DNA from: CAVPOO01 sp963707015 | Lineage (GTDB): Bacteria; Pseudomonadota; Gammaproteobacteria; Thiohalobacterales; Thiohalobacteraceae | DNA length: 64,000 nt | Assembly: GCA_963707015.1 (NCBI GenBank) | Contig: CAVPOO010000007.1 | Coordinates: forward strand, 1 to 64,000 | Direction of reading: 5' to 3' | Notes under the pieces: generated by a model | Told to the model about the DNA's origin: nothing | Database searches by the model: none | Seen by the model: only the letters and a program-made list of their open reading frames with translations | Program-made: the position numbers and the translations under genes | Shown here: positions 42,810 through 51,599 of the stretch, piece by piece | Numbering within the stretch: position 1 is the stretch's first letter | Layout: each line of letters starts with the position of its first letter

Positions 42810-45800
42810 ATGAGTAACACAGCCAGTAACACCCTATTCAGCAGATGCGCTTTAGCCCTCTTTATTGCATTTTACCTATTTAGCAGTCCGAGTTCAGCGA
42901 TGACAGTCGATGTTGTCGGTCTTCCCGGAACTGATGGTATCGATGGCGCAGCCGGAGATCCCGGTACGGACGGCACGGACGGCGGACCGGGTGGTAATGC
43001 CGTCGTCACGGCAGATCCAGTCGGCGATCCCAGCAACACGGCTAACGCGACCGGTGGTGTTGGTGGCAATGGTGGCAACGGCGGCGATGGGAGCATTGCA
43101 GGTGCCGACGGAGGTAACGGCGGCAATGGTGGCGTGGGCGAAACTGCCACTGCAACGGCGGCTGGCGATGTGAACTCAGGCGATGTTTCCGTGACATCCA
43201 ACGCGATCGGTGGCAATGGCGGCAATGGCGGTGCGTTAGGGCTCGCGTTCGGGGGCGGCATATCGGGCACGCCTGGCAACAGTGGCGTGGGTGGTAGCGC
43301 AACGGCCTCTGCGACAGCAAGCAACACAGCCGCGGGGGCGGTAGACGTCAACGCTACGGCAACGGGTGGCCGAGGCGGTGGCGGTATTCTTAGTCCCTCA
43401 GTTCTCGGAATTACCGGTAATGGTGGCGATGGGGGAAGTGCGACTCTCGGGGTAGTGTCCGGCGCCTCTACGGGTGGTGGTACTGTCAATGTTAGCGGTA
43501 CGGCAATCGGTGGTGCCGGCGAAGGCGGCGGCGGATCCCCTTCTGATACGGCCGATGCGGGCAGTGGGGCGAGTGTGTCCCTGATCGATACCGTGGATGG
43601 GGTTACGAGTGGCGCTCTGACCTTGACTCAAACTGCCATCGGAGGAGACAGCGCTGACGTAGTTGGAAGCGGGGCAAACGGTACAGCAGGTGGTGCCACG
43701 AGTTCTCTGGATCGATCCAAGAGCGCGGCCTCCTTCTGGGTCTCCACCTTTGCCACTGGCGGTAACGCCGGCGATCGACTCTTCGCGCCGGGCGGTCCTG
43801 CAGACGGGGCAAACGGGACCGCTGTTACTTTTGCGACTAATGACGCAGGATCGGCACGAGCGGATGCTGAAGCACGGGGTGGGGCTGGTGGTACGGGTTT
43901 CGGCGGCGGTGGGGATGGTGGGGATGCGCACTCGAGTGCCATGGCTTCCACCGTGGATAGCGGCACGGGCGCAGAAGCCTTTGGGCGTGCTTTCGGTGGC
44001 TCGGGCGGTGATGCAGCGGCTGGCGCTGGGGGCTCAGGTGGAAATGCAACCAGCAGTTCCAGTGCAGCAGCCGTCGGTAACGGATCGGCGAACGCTGACG
44101 ATTTTGCGCAAGGGGGGGAAGGTTTTTCCGGTATTTTTTCAGTTGGCGGCGATGGCGGTAATGCGTCCTCAGATGCAACTGCATCTAACACGGGAGATCA
44201 AGCCGTAAGTGCTACTGCTCGTGCAGATGGCGGTTCTGGGGGATTCTCGGGCATCGGGATTGGCGGAGGGAACGGTGGTGTTGCTACAGCGACCGCGTCG
44301 GCGTCATCTTCGGGCATGGGCAATGTCTTCGTACGAGCGGACCAGGCAGGGGGTAGAGGCGGATTAGCGCTCGGTGGTCTCGGTGTTGCCCAAGCCCAAG
44401 GAGGCAGTGGTGCCGACTCGTTTATGACTGATGCCGTGAGTGGCTCTACCGGCGGCCGTTTGTTTCTTTCTCAATCCGCACTAGGAGGGTCCGGTGGTGA
44501 CGCCGGAACCGGCGCTACCGGTGCTGGTAGCGGTGGTAGCGGTGGTAGCGGTGGTAGCACCAGCTCATCGCTGACCGCAGATAACTCCGGAGGCGGTATT
44601 CTCGGCGCTTCCAGTACAGCATCGGGTGGTAATGGCGGCAACGGGTTTCTAGGCAATGCTATTGCTGGGGGGCCAGGTGGAGCTGCGGATGCTTCAATCA
44701 ATTTGACAGGCTTTGCCGATGTAGCCGCCCAAGCACAAGCCCTGGGCGGGAGCGGCGGGGCTGTCCAAAATGGTGGAAATGCAGGAGATGGCGGCGCTGC
44801 AACGCTGGGGGCAGTACTGGCCACCTCGAACGGCGGAGGAAGCGTGGATGTTGCGGGTTTAGCCATCGGTGGCTCGGGTGGACGGGGCGAGGCATTTCCC
44901 AATATTACCGCTGCGAATGGTGGCGATGGAGCGAGTGTTTCCCTCACTGATGTTGTCGATGGCTTTACAGCAGGTGATCTACTTCTGTCCCAGGGGGCAC
45001 GTGGCGGCAGCGGTGGTGCTGGGGCAGGTGATGGGACAGTTGGCATCGCGGGTAGCGCGTTTAGTTCCTTAAGCCGATCTAAGAGTTCAGCATCTCTGCT
45101 TGTTCGCACTGAAGCATCTGGCGGTAGTGGAGGGAATCTAACATCCGCAAGTGGTACTTCGGGCAACGGCGCCACAGGCACCGCCATCAGTAGCGCAATC
45201 AACGATGCAGGATCAGCCCAGGCCGAGGCAAGCGCGACTGGGGGGATCGGCGGATCTGGCCAAGGTGGAGCGAGTGGTGGCGCTGGCGGGCGAGCCAGTG
45301 CGACCGCGCTTGCCGCGACTACGAGCGGTGCCCCAGCAATCGCCAGTGCTGAGGCTGTTGGTGGCCACGGTCGGCAGGGTAATCTTCACGGTTCAGCAGT
45401 CGCTCATGCGGAGAGTAATGGTGCTCTCGGTACGGCATCCACTTTGGCACAGTCCAGCGGCGGGTTCGAAGCCGCTGGCGGTATAGTATGGCAGGTAAGT
45501 GCCTTTGCGACGGCGCCGGTGGCAGGCACCAGCGTCGCTGAGTCACGCACCGCGGTGAGTGAACCGGTCCCCGACTCAGCGCTTGTCACGGGACTTCAGT
45601 CAGCGGCATTCGCAACTGCGCTTCCCAGTGTTGCCGATGTGCAAGCAGCACTTGCAGGCAATCCCAATGTCGATCTTAACTTTGATGTCGGCGGAACGAG
45701 CGACACACTGGGATTGGTTGTTTTGGGTGGTGCGTATTCGGACAACGGCTCGGGTTCGTCACAGACGTATACGAGTCGTGCGGGTTTCGTCCTCGACATG

Positions 45801-46190
45801 ACGCCGCTGTTGGGAAACAGTCAGGATCTGTTAGTGGGGCTGCTCGATCCGACCGCTCTCGGACTCGGATTCGACACGCTCAACTTCCAAATTGAGATGG
45901 GAGATACCATAGTCACTGATGAGTTGTTTACTAACTTGAATGACGCACTCGCATACTTCGATGATCAGACTTTGAACCTCGGCGACTGGATCGTAGGATT
46001 GAACCCCGATAACTTAGTACTGGATATTGCGTTCATGCTAAGCCTCACAACGGACGATCTCGGAGCTGGCTTCTATGCCGATTTCATATTAGGGAACTCA
46101 ACCGCGATTCCAATTCCGCCCGCCGTCTGGCTCTTCGGCTCCGGCCTTCTCGGCCTCATAGTCACTGCGCGAAAGCGCAAAGCGAATTAA
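42810..46190 (+). CDS. large Gly/Ala/Ser-rich repeat protein with PEP-CTERM (VPLPA-type) sorting tail
   Basis: The 1126-residue product starts with a signal peptide (CALALFIAFYLFSSPSSA), then nearly 900 residues of Gly-rich repeats of the type GGNGG/GGSGG alternating with SATAT-like beta segments, reminiscent of PGRS or fibrous repeats. A large internal duplication is visible: GGDGGSATLGVVSGASTGGG...RSKSAASFWV recurs as GGAATLGAVLATSNGGG...RSKSSASLLV. A non-repetitive C-terminal domain (LNFDVGGTSDTLGLVVLGGAYSDNG...) precedes the tail IPIPPAVWLFGSGLLGLIVTARKRK, a PEP-CTERM-type exosortase signal. It is probably a secreted surface or matrix protein. The start at 42810 fits the signal peptide, though the ribosome site is weak. 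Frequent GGT codons and lower local GC set it apart from neighbours. Confidence 0.8.
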   Translation: MSNTASNTLFSRCALALFIAFYLFSSPSSAMTVDVVGLPGTDGIDGAAGDPGTDGTDGGPGGNAVVTADPVGDPSNTANATGGVGGNGGNGGDGSIAGADGGNGGNGGVGETATATAAGDVNSGDVSVTSNAIGGNGGNGGALGLAFGGGISGTPGNSGVGGSATASATASNTAAGAVDVNATATGGRGGGGILSPSVLGITGNGGDGGSATLGVVSGASTGGGTVNVSGTAIGGAGEGGGGSPSDTADAGSGASVSLIDTVDGVTSGALTLTQTAIGGDSADVVGSGANGTAGGATSSLDRSKSAASFWVSTFATGGNAGDRLFAPGGPADGANGTAVTFATNDAGSARADAEARGGAGGTGFGGGGDGGDAHSSAMASTVDSGTGAEAFGRAFGGSGGDAAAGAGGSGGNATSSSSAAAVGNGSANADDFAQGGEGFSGIFSVGGDGGNASSDATASNTGDQAVSATARADGGSGGFSGIGIGGGNGGVATATASASSSGMGNVFVRADQAGGRGGLALGGLGVAQAQGGSGADSFMTDAVSGSTGGRLFLSQSALGGSGGDAGTGATGAGSGGSGGSGGSTSSSLTADNSGGGILGASSTASGGNGGNGFLGNAIAGGPGGAADASINLTGFADVAAQAQALGGSGGAVQNGGNAGDGGAATLGAVLATSNGGGSVDVAGLAIGGSGGRGEAFPNITAANGGDGASVSLTDVVDGFTAGDLLLSQGARGGSGGAGAGDGTVGIAGSAFSSLSRSKSSASLLVRTEASGGSGGNLTSASGTSGNGATGTAISSAINDAGSAQAEASATGGIGGSGQGGASGGAGGRASATALAATTSGAPAIASAEAVGGHGRQGNLHGSAVAHAESNGALGTASTLAQSSGGFEAAGGIVWQVSAFATAPVAGTSVAESRTAVSEPVPDSALVTGLQSAAFATALPSVADVQAALAGNPNVDLNFDVGGTSDTLGLVVLGGAYSDNGSGSSQTYTSRAGFVLDMTPLLGNSQDLLVGLLDPTALGLGFDTLNFQIEMGDTIVTDELFTNLNDALAYFDDQTLNLGDWIVGLNPDNLVLDIAFMLSLTTDDLGAGFYADFILGNSTAIPIPPAVWLFGSGLLGLIVTARKRKAN

Positions 46191-46264
46191 ATATCTGCTC
46201 GCGGGCTGATACACTCAGGTGCTGAAGTTCGAACGGCAGCAACAATCTCAGTCCTTTAGAGTAC

Positions 46265-46558
46265 TTATATAGATTTAGTCAACAGCTCCCAGTCCGACCA
46301 GAACAGGCCGTTCACGCAAGACAATAGAAATCGCCGAAGCGGGTTCCTTGCTATCTTAGAGGTGGGCTTATTGTCTTGACTGTAAAGGCGCCTTGTTTCG
46401 AAACGCACCGAATCCCGGCATCGCCCGCAGCCATCAAGTGCCGTGCCTTTACCGTTCAGCAGGTACCGATAATCGAGCAACAAAGGTTCGACCTCAGGCG
46501 CTGAGTCGGCCTCGGCCTCAGCGTACTTTCGGTTCCAACGTTCAATATCGGCTTTCAT
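46265..46558 (-). pseudogene. truncated SAM-dependent methyltransferase fragment
   Basis: The first ~60 residues (MKADIERWNRKYAEAEA, LLLDYRYLLNGKGTALDGCGRCRDSVRFETRRL) match the N-terminus and SAM-binding motif of small class I methyltransferases, where ALDLGCGxGRDSVxLAxRG is expected. The motif is damaged (GCGRC), and what follows (YSQDNKPTSKIARNPLRR) has no methyltransferase character. It is probably a 3'-truncated, decaying gene within the island. Confidence 0.55.
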
Positions 46559-46681
46559 AGTTGCCGTGTGGTTATATCAGTCCGGATACTGCCCGGAATG
46601 CCTCGACAAAGGTCGTCTGACTGAATTTTGTGGGAGTCATAATCGTAATTGACTGGGTCTGCCATAAACAAACGAACGCGG

Positions 46682-47617
46682 TTATCTGCAGCGTTTTTTC
46701 GCGCGATGGGCCATCGGCACAGAGCGCCAGTCAGCAGGCATTACGCGGACGATTACTCGAACTGAGCTCACCAATAAACGGTAGAGGGAACGGGTCGCGT
46801 AATTCCACCGCAGGCCATATTCCCGGCGTAAGCGGTCGGGTAGCATGCCAGCGGCAAGGAGGTAATTTACTGGACTCAATAACAGCGTGAGCGCAGAGCC
46901 GGCAAGCAGACTGCGAGCGACATCGCGCGCCACCGGCGTAACAGTAATTGTCGGGCCGGACAGAGTCTCGGCCATCCAGTCCTGAAATGCATGCCATGTC
47001 GATGGGATACAGGACTCCGGCACGCCGACTAGTTGTGCGAATACCTTGCCTTCCTGATAGAGTCCTTCACGTTCCTCATCGGTCAAACGGGTAAAGAACA
47101 GCTCATAGGTCACTACCGCTGAGTCCATCAGCGTGGCATAGACCCACATCAGCAGTGACGGGTCGTTGGCATGATATGCTGGTTCCATCCCGAGCGGTGG
47201 ATGGGTCAGCCGTCCTTGTACGCGACAGTGAATAGCGTGCACGGCGGCGGCAGCCCGAATGGCCTCCTCGCGGGTGCCGAACACCATGGCGTGAACTGCC
47301 TGGAAGGTCCGTATTCCGCGTCCCAATGGGTCCCGTTGGTACGCGCTGTGGTCAGCAACGCCTTGCGCGACCTTGGGATGGGCGACCTGCATCAGCAAGG
47401 CTCGCATGCCTCCCAGCAGCAGCGCGGCCTCGCGGTTGATGCGCCAGCTTTGGCTCTGTGGGCCAAAGAACCCGTATACCGGATGGGCACGGCGTTCTCC
47501 CAGGGCCTTAAGGTACAGCTGATATGCCCCAGGTCCGCGAAGGCTGATGGGTGGTTCGTTCTCGGAAGCCGTTTCTGGATGCGGCTCAGTATAAACGTGC
47601 TTACTCGAAGGTTTCAT
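46682..47617 (-). CDS. oxygenase MpaB-family protein (DUF2236)
   Basis: This 311-residue protein has the MpaB/Lcp-related pattern: RRAHPVYGFFGPQSQSWRINREAALLLGGMRALLMQVAHPKVAQGVADHS, then RTFQAVHAMVFGTREEAIRAAAAVHAIH and YATLMDSAVVTYELFF. Members are heme-b oxygenases or uncharacterised proteins; the conserved His residues are present. The substrate cannot be inferred. The ATG at 47617 is preferred over a TTG at 47662, although neither has a strong ribosome site. It lies inside the repeat-bounded island. Confidence 0.82.
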   Translation of the reverse strand: MKPSSKHVYTEPHPETASENEPPISLRGPGAYQLYLKALGERRAHPVYGFFGPQSQSWRINREAALLLGGMRALLMQVAHPKVAQGVADHSAYQRDPLGRGIRTFQAVHAMVFGTREEAIRAAAAVHAIHCRVQGRLTHPPLGMEPAYHANDPSLLMWVYATLMDSAVVTYELFFTRLTDEEREGLYQEGKVFAQLVGVPESCIPSTWHAFQDWMAETLSGPTITVTPVARDVARSLLAGSALTLLLSPVNYLLAAGMLPDRLRREYGLRWNYATRSLYRLLVSSVRVIVRVMPADWRSVPMAHRAKKRCR

Positions 47618-47736
47618 AATGCGGGCTCGCGCGTAAGATTTGCTAATTGAGGCATTCTTCAAAACTAGCAGAAAACGACGGAACAGGTTCGAATGCTACC
47701 TGACCCTCGTTGACGTGAACCGTGATTTGTAGTGAG

Positions 47737-47924
47737 TGTGAGTTGTAAGCACAGCACTTTCGGGCTAGGGTCGCACCATGGTGCAACAGGAACATAGCGC
47801 AATTCTGCGACCGGGCCATAACTGCTGGCGCAGAGAACAGGCGGAGCGGGTCGCCATTGCAGTCGATGGCGAGGCCTATTTCCGCGCCGTTCGCGAAGCG
47901 ATTCTCCGCGCCAGGCGCTCGGTG
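47737..47924 (+). repeat. right copy of the 188-bp direct repeat (5' end of the PLD/VTT gene)
   Basis: It is identical in length to 41256-41443 and about 95% identical, covering the 5' flank (TGTGAGTTGTAAGCAC...GGGCTAGGGTCGCA) and the first 49 codons. This copy continues into the intact gene. Together the two copies bound the 6.3 kb island as direct repeats. Confidence 0.85.
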
Positions 47925-49925
47925 TTTATTCTCGGCTGGGATATCCACAGCAGGTTGCGGCTGGTCCGCAACGATCCACAGGATGGCTATCCCGAAGAGC
48001 TCGGTGCGCTGCTGGATTTTGTCGCGCGAGAGCGCGGCGTAGATGTCTATGTGCTGAGCTGGGACTTTGCCATGATCTACCTGGCCGAGCGCGAACCCTT
48101 TCCCTTGTACGCGCTCAACTGGAAGACGCATTCGCGCGTGCGTTTTCACATGGACGACCAGCACCCGGCGGGTGCATCCCAGCATCAGAAGGTCGTGGTA
48201 ATCGATGATGCCGTTGCCTTCTGCGGCGGGCTGGACCTCAGCAAGTGGCGCTGGGATACCTCCCAGCACCACATCGATGATGAGCGCCGCATCGACGTCG
48301 ACGGCAAACCCTATCCGCCGTTTCATGATGTACAGATGCTGGTCGACGGCGACGCCGCTGCCGCGCTCGGTGAACTCGCACGAGAACGCTGGCGGCGCGC
48401 GACCGGTGATGAGATCGACGCAACGGGCACAGACCCTGGCCATGATCCCTGGCCCGATTCGCTGCAGGCAATGATGCGCAAGGTGCCGGTGGCGATCGCG
48501 CGCACCGTTGCAGAGTACGCCGGCCAGCCCGCGGTACGCGAGGTCGAGCGTCTGTACCTGGACAGCATTGCCGCCGCCCGACACTTCATCTACATCGAAA
48601 ACCAGTATCTGACCGCGCACTGCATCAGTGAGGCGCTCGCGCAGCGCCTGCGGCAGCGCAGTGCGCCGGAGGTGGTGATCGTCATGCCGCAGAAGACTGG
48701 CGGCTGGCTCGAGCAGCACACCATGGACGTCTTGCGGTCGCGCCGGGTGAAACAGTTGCGCGAAGTGGATCGCGACAAACGCCTGCGCCTTTACTATCCG
48801 CAGTTATCCTCGAGCTCGGCCGTCTCATTGATGGTGCATGCCAAGGTCATGGTGGTTGATGATTGCCTGCTCAGGGTAGCGTCATCTAACCTCAGCAATC
48901 GTTCCATGGGTCTGGATTGCGAGTGCGACCTGGCGATCGAGGCTGACGCCGGCACGGATACGCAGCGGGCGATCAGGAATTTCCGGGAACGGTTGCTCGC
49001 CGAGCACCTCGAAGTTAAGCCCGGGAAGCTTGCCGACGCAATGCAGCGCGAACAGTCGCTGATCAAGGCAATCGAAAGCCTGCGCGGTGGAGAGCGCACG
49101 CTGCAGCCCCTGAACACCGAAGTCGACCCGCAGATCGATCAGCTGGTGCCCGAATCCGCGTTGCTCGATCCTGAACAGCCGATTGATTCGGAACGTCTCG
49201 TCACGCATTTCGTGCCCGAGGAACACAAGCCTCAGACCGCGCGGCGCGCGGTTGTGGGGGTGCTGACGCTGGCCGCATTGCTGGGCCTGGCCGCGGTCTG
49301 GCGCTGGACCCCGCTGGGCGAAAGCCTGGACATCAAACTGCTGATTCGACAGGCCGAAATGCTGAACTCGCGCCCGGCCACCCCGCTGCTGGTCATTGCC
49401 GGTATCGCCGTGGCCGGGTCGCTGGCGGTGCCACTGACTCTGCTGGTGGTTGCCGCCGTGCTGGCTTTCGGGTCCCTCGCCGGGTTCTTCTATTCCTGGT
49501 CCGGCGCCGAACTCAGTGCCCTTCTCACCTATGCGGTAGGGCGGGGCGCGGGACGCGACCTGGTGCGCCGCTACGCCGGACAAAGGCTGAACAACGTCAG
49601 CAGGCAGTTGTCCAAACGGGGCTTGTTGACCATCATCACGCTGCGCATCGTCCCAGTGGCTCCGTTCACCGTCATCAACCTGGTGGCAGGTGCCTCGCAT
49701 ATAGGCTTGAAGGATTTCGCCCTTGGTACGCTGGTGGGTTTGTTGCCTGGCATCGTCGCCATCGCGCTGTTTGCCGACGGCCTGGTGGTTTCCATCCGGG
49801 ATCCGGGCATGGGCAGCTTTGCCTGGCTGGCCGTTGTAGTGCTTGTGATAGCACTGGCGGCCCTCTGGTTCCGCCGGTGGCTGCGCCGCAGGCAGGCGCC
49901 GTCAGAAAGCCAGGCGCAATCCTGA
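47778..49925 (+). CDS. phospholipase D-like protein fused to a VTT/DedA-type membrane domain
   Basis: This 715-residue protein has two HKD motifs, HQKVVVIDDAVAFCGGLDLS at about residue 135 and HAKVMVVDDCLLRVASSNLSNRS at about residue 353. A linker follows, then five or so membrane helices forming a VTT (SNARE-associated) domain (residues about 500-700: TPLLVIAGIAVAGSLAVPLTLLVV, GLLTIITLRIVPVAPFTVINLVAGAS). Such fusions are found in many Proteobacteria and probably act on phospholipids at the inner membrane. The gene is followed after 9 bp by an EEP-family gene, a common pairing. Its first 188 bp, including flank, are duplicated at 41256-41443. Confidence 0.9.
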   Translation: MVQQEHSAILRPGHNCWRREQAERVAIAVDGEAYFRAVREAILRARRSVFILGWDIHSRLRLVRNDPQDGYPEELGALLDFVARERGVDVYVLSWDFAMIYLAEREPFPLYALNWKTHSRVRFHMDDQHPAGASQHQKVVVIDDAVAFCGGLDLSKWRWDTSQHHIDDERRIDVDGKPYPPFHDVQMLVDGDAAAALGELARERWRRATGDEIDATGTDPGHDPWPDSLQAMMRKVPVAIARTVAEYAGQPAVREVERLYLDSIAAARHFIYIENQYLTAHCISEALAQRLRQRSAPEVVIVMPQKTGGWLEQHTMDVLRSRRVKQLREVDRDKRLRLYYPQLSSSSAVSLMVHAKVMVVDDCLLRVASSNLSNRSMGLDCECDLAIEADAGTDTQRAIRNFRERLLAEHLEVKPGKLADAMQREQSLIKAIESLRGGERTLQPLNTEVDPQIDQLVPESALLDPEQPIDSERLVTHFVPEEHKPQTARRAVVGVLTLAALLGLAAVWRWTPLGESLDIKLLIRQAEMLNSRPATPLLVIAGIAVAGSLAVPLTLLVVAAVLAFGSLAGFFYSWSGAELSALLTYAVGRGAGRDLVRRYAGQRLNNVSRQLSKRGLLTIITLRIVPVAPFTVINLVAGASHIGLKDFALGTLVGLLPGIVAIALFADGLVVSIRDPGMGSFAWLAVVVLVIALAALWFRRWLRRRQAPSESQAQS

Positions 49926-49934
49926 GTCGCCGGC

Positions 49935-50567
49935 ATGCGGCTCAGGCTCGCAACCTGGAACATCCACCGCTGTATCGGCCGCGATGGCGTGATGTCGCCC
50001 GAGCGTTGCGCGGCGGTATTGAACGAAATCGATGCCGATGTCGTCGCGCTTCAGGAAGTGGAATCCCGCCCTGGCCACGCGCTCGATGTACTTGCTTACC
50101 TGGCCGGTGAAACGGGCGGTCGTGCAATACCCGGCGTGACGATGGTGCGTGAGGATGCCCATTACGGCAATGCCCTGCTGACACGCCTGCCGCCCTGCGA
50201 GGTTCGTCACCATGACCTGAGCGTGCCCGGGCGCGAACCGCGTGCGGCGCTGGACGTGGACTTGAAATCCGACGGGTGCAGGATCCAGCTGGTCGCCACA
50301 CACCTCGGTCTGCGCCCGTGGGAGCGGCGTGACCAGGTACGCCGCTTGTTGAACCTGTTCGAGCTTGAGGACCGTGACCTGGTGGTGCTGGCGGGCGATT
50401 TGAACGAGTGGTTTCTGTGGGGGCGCCCGTTGCGTATGTTGCACAAGCTTTTCCCGAATACCCCGCACCGGCGCTGCTGGCCGACGCGCCTGCCACTGCT
50501 GGCACTCGATCGGATATGGGTGTATCCACGTCGTCGCTTACACAGGCTCGCGGCGCACCAGAGCTGA
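49935..50567 (+). pseudogene. endonuclease/exonuclease/phosphatase-family gene, frameshifted near the 3' end
   Basis: The 210-residue frame contains the EEP motifs LATWNIHRCIGRDG, VVALQEVES, HYGNALLTRLP, LVATHLGL and VLAGDLNEW. The frame stops at TGA 50565-50567 just before the last catalytic motif. In the next frame the sequence continues ELARIASDHLPLTAEIALNRASR and ends at TGA 50635-50637. Removing one base (T at 50565) would join them into an intact ~233-residue protein. Without the SDHLP motif the product should be inactive, unless the shift is a sequencing error. It is co-transcribed with the PLD/VTT gene. Confidence 0.75.
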
Positions 50568-50865
50568 GCTCGCGCGCATCGCCTCCGACCATCTTCCGCT
50601 GACCGCGGAGATAGCGCTTAACCGTGCGTCGCGCTGAACCTTCTCTCTCGTCTGCGCGGTGCGGCTTGAAGTTACCGGTGGAGTACCGTTCAGGCATGGA
50701 ATATTAACTATCATGGAAGTGTGCAGACACGAGCCCTGGGATGTTTCGATCGTGTCGTTCAGCCGCAAGGCAAAACGGATGTAGCGGAGTGCAGTTGTTC
50801 AGGAAGTCCGGGGTGTTCTTACACAGGAACCGTGTCATCAAACCGTTTGCAGGGAGAATAGTGAA

Positions 50866-51345
50866 ATGAGTCCAGATCGAGCATTGCGGCGCAAGAACGT
50901 GGAAAAGATTGCCACAGACAGCGTCACGTCGGACGAGATCAACGCGCAAAGGGCAGAGCTTACCGCAGCCGAGCGTAAGCTTGCACGAATGGATCAAGGC
51001 ATAGCGAAGATCCGGGAAAAAGTGGCTCGGCTGAGACAGCGGCTGGCCGATGCGCGTCATCAAGGCAGGCAACGGAATACAGCACAAACAGGACGCGCGG
51101 TGACCACCGCGAGTGATAAACTGGATAACGCACGACAACAACGTGACAAGATGTTGTCTGAGTATCGCGAGTTACAGCTGATCGTTCGTGACCAGCGCAC
51201 CCTGGTCGACAGTCTGGAGAAGAAAGAAGCAGCCAGACAGAAGGCGGTCGCCAGGTTTCTGAAGGAGTGGGAGCGCAACTACGATCGGGAAATGCGCATG
51301 AAGGAGAAGACCCTCCGGAAACGAAGACGGTTGCTCGAGACCTGA
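50866..51345 (+). CDS. hypothetical coiled-coil protein (159 aa)
   Basis: A GGGAG site precedes the ATG. The product is highly charged and helical throughout (ELTAAERKLARMDQGIAKIREKVARLRQRLADAR, KLDNARQQRDKMLSEYRELQLIV), predicting a long coiled coil with a very basic C-terminus (RMKEKTLRKRRRLLET). No domain family was recognised. No signal or membrane segment. Confidence 0.65.
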   Translation: MSPDRALRRKNVEKIATDSVTSDEINAQRAELTAAERKLARMDQGIAKIREKVARLRQRLADARHQGRQRNTAQTGRAVTTASDKLDNARQQRDKMLSEYRELQLIVRDQRTLVDSLEKKEAARQKAVARFLKEWERNYDREMRMKEKTLRKRRRLLET

Positions 51346-51599
51346 TCAGTATGCTGTTGAACAGGCTGACTGACAATCTCGCTGGCGAAGGCCGCCGGAC
51401 CGGTGGTCCTGGCTGCCGACGGGGGCAGCGGATGCCGCAGCGTCCGGCTGAGCAGTCTGCACCCGGAGCCGCCCGACGCGGGAAAGGTGGCTTTCGTATT
51501 GCGGGCAGGACCTTCAAAGGGCTGACTGACCGCATACCTGTCTGGCAGACACGCAATCCGCGGCTCGCCGCCCACTGAACTTGAACGCGAGAACAGCGC

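Noticed and set aside
42872..45202. Long Pro-rich open frames on the minus strand opposite the Gly-rich gene
   Set aside because: They are mirror images of GGN-rich codons (GGC/GGT read as GCC/ACC and CCN) and lack ribosome sites and recognisable domains; the plus-strand frame has a signal peptide and sorting tail.
51351..51578. Possible small basic ORF between the coiled-coil gene and lhr
   Set aside because: Low-complexity Arg/Gly-rich translation without a ribosome site; probably non-coding.
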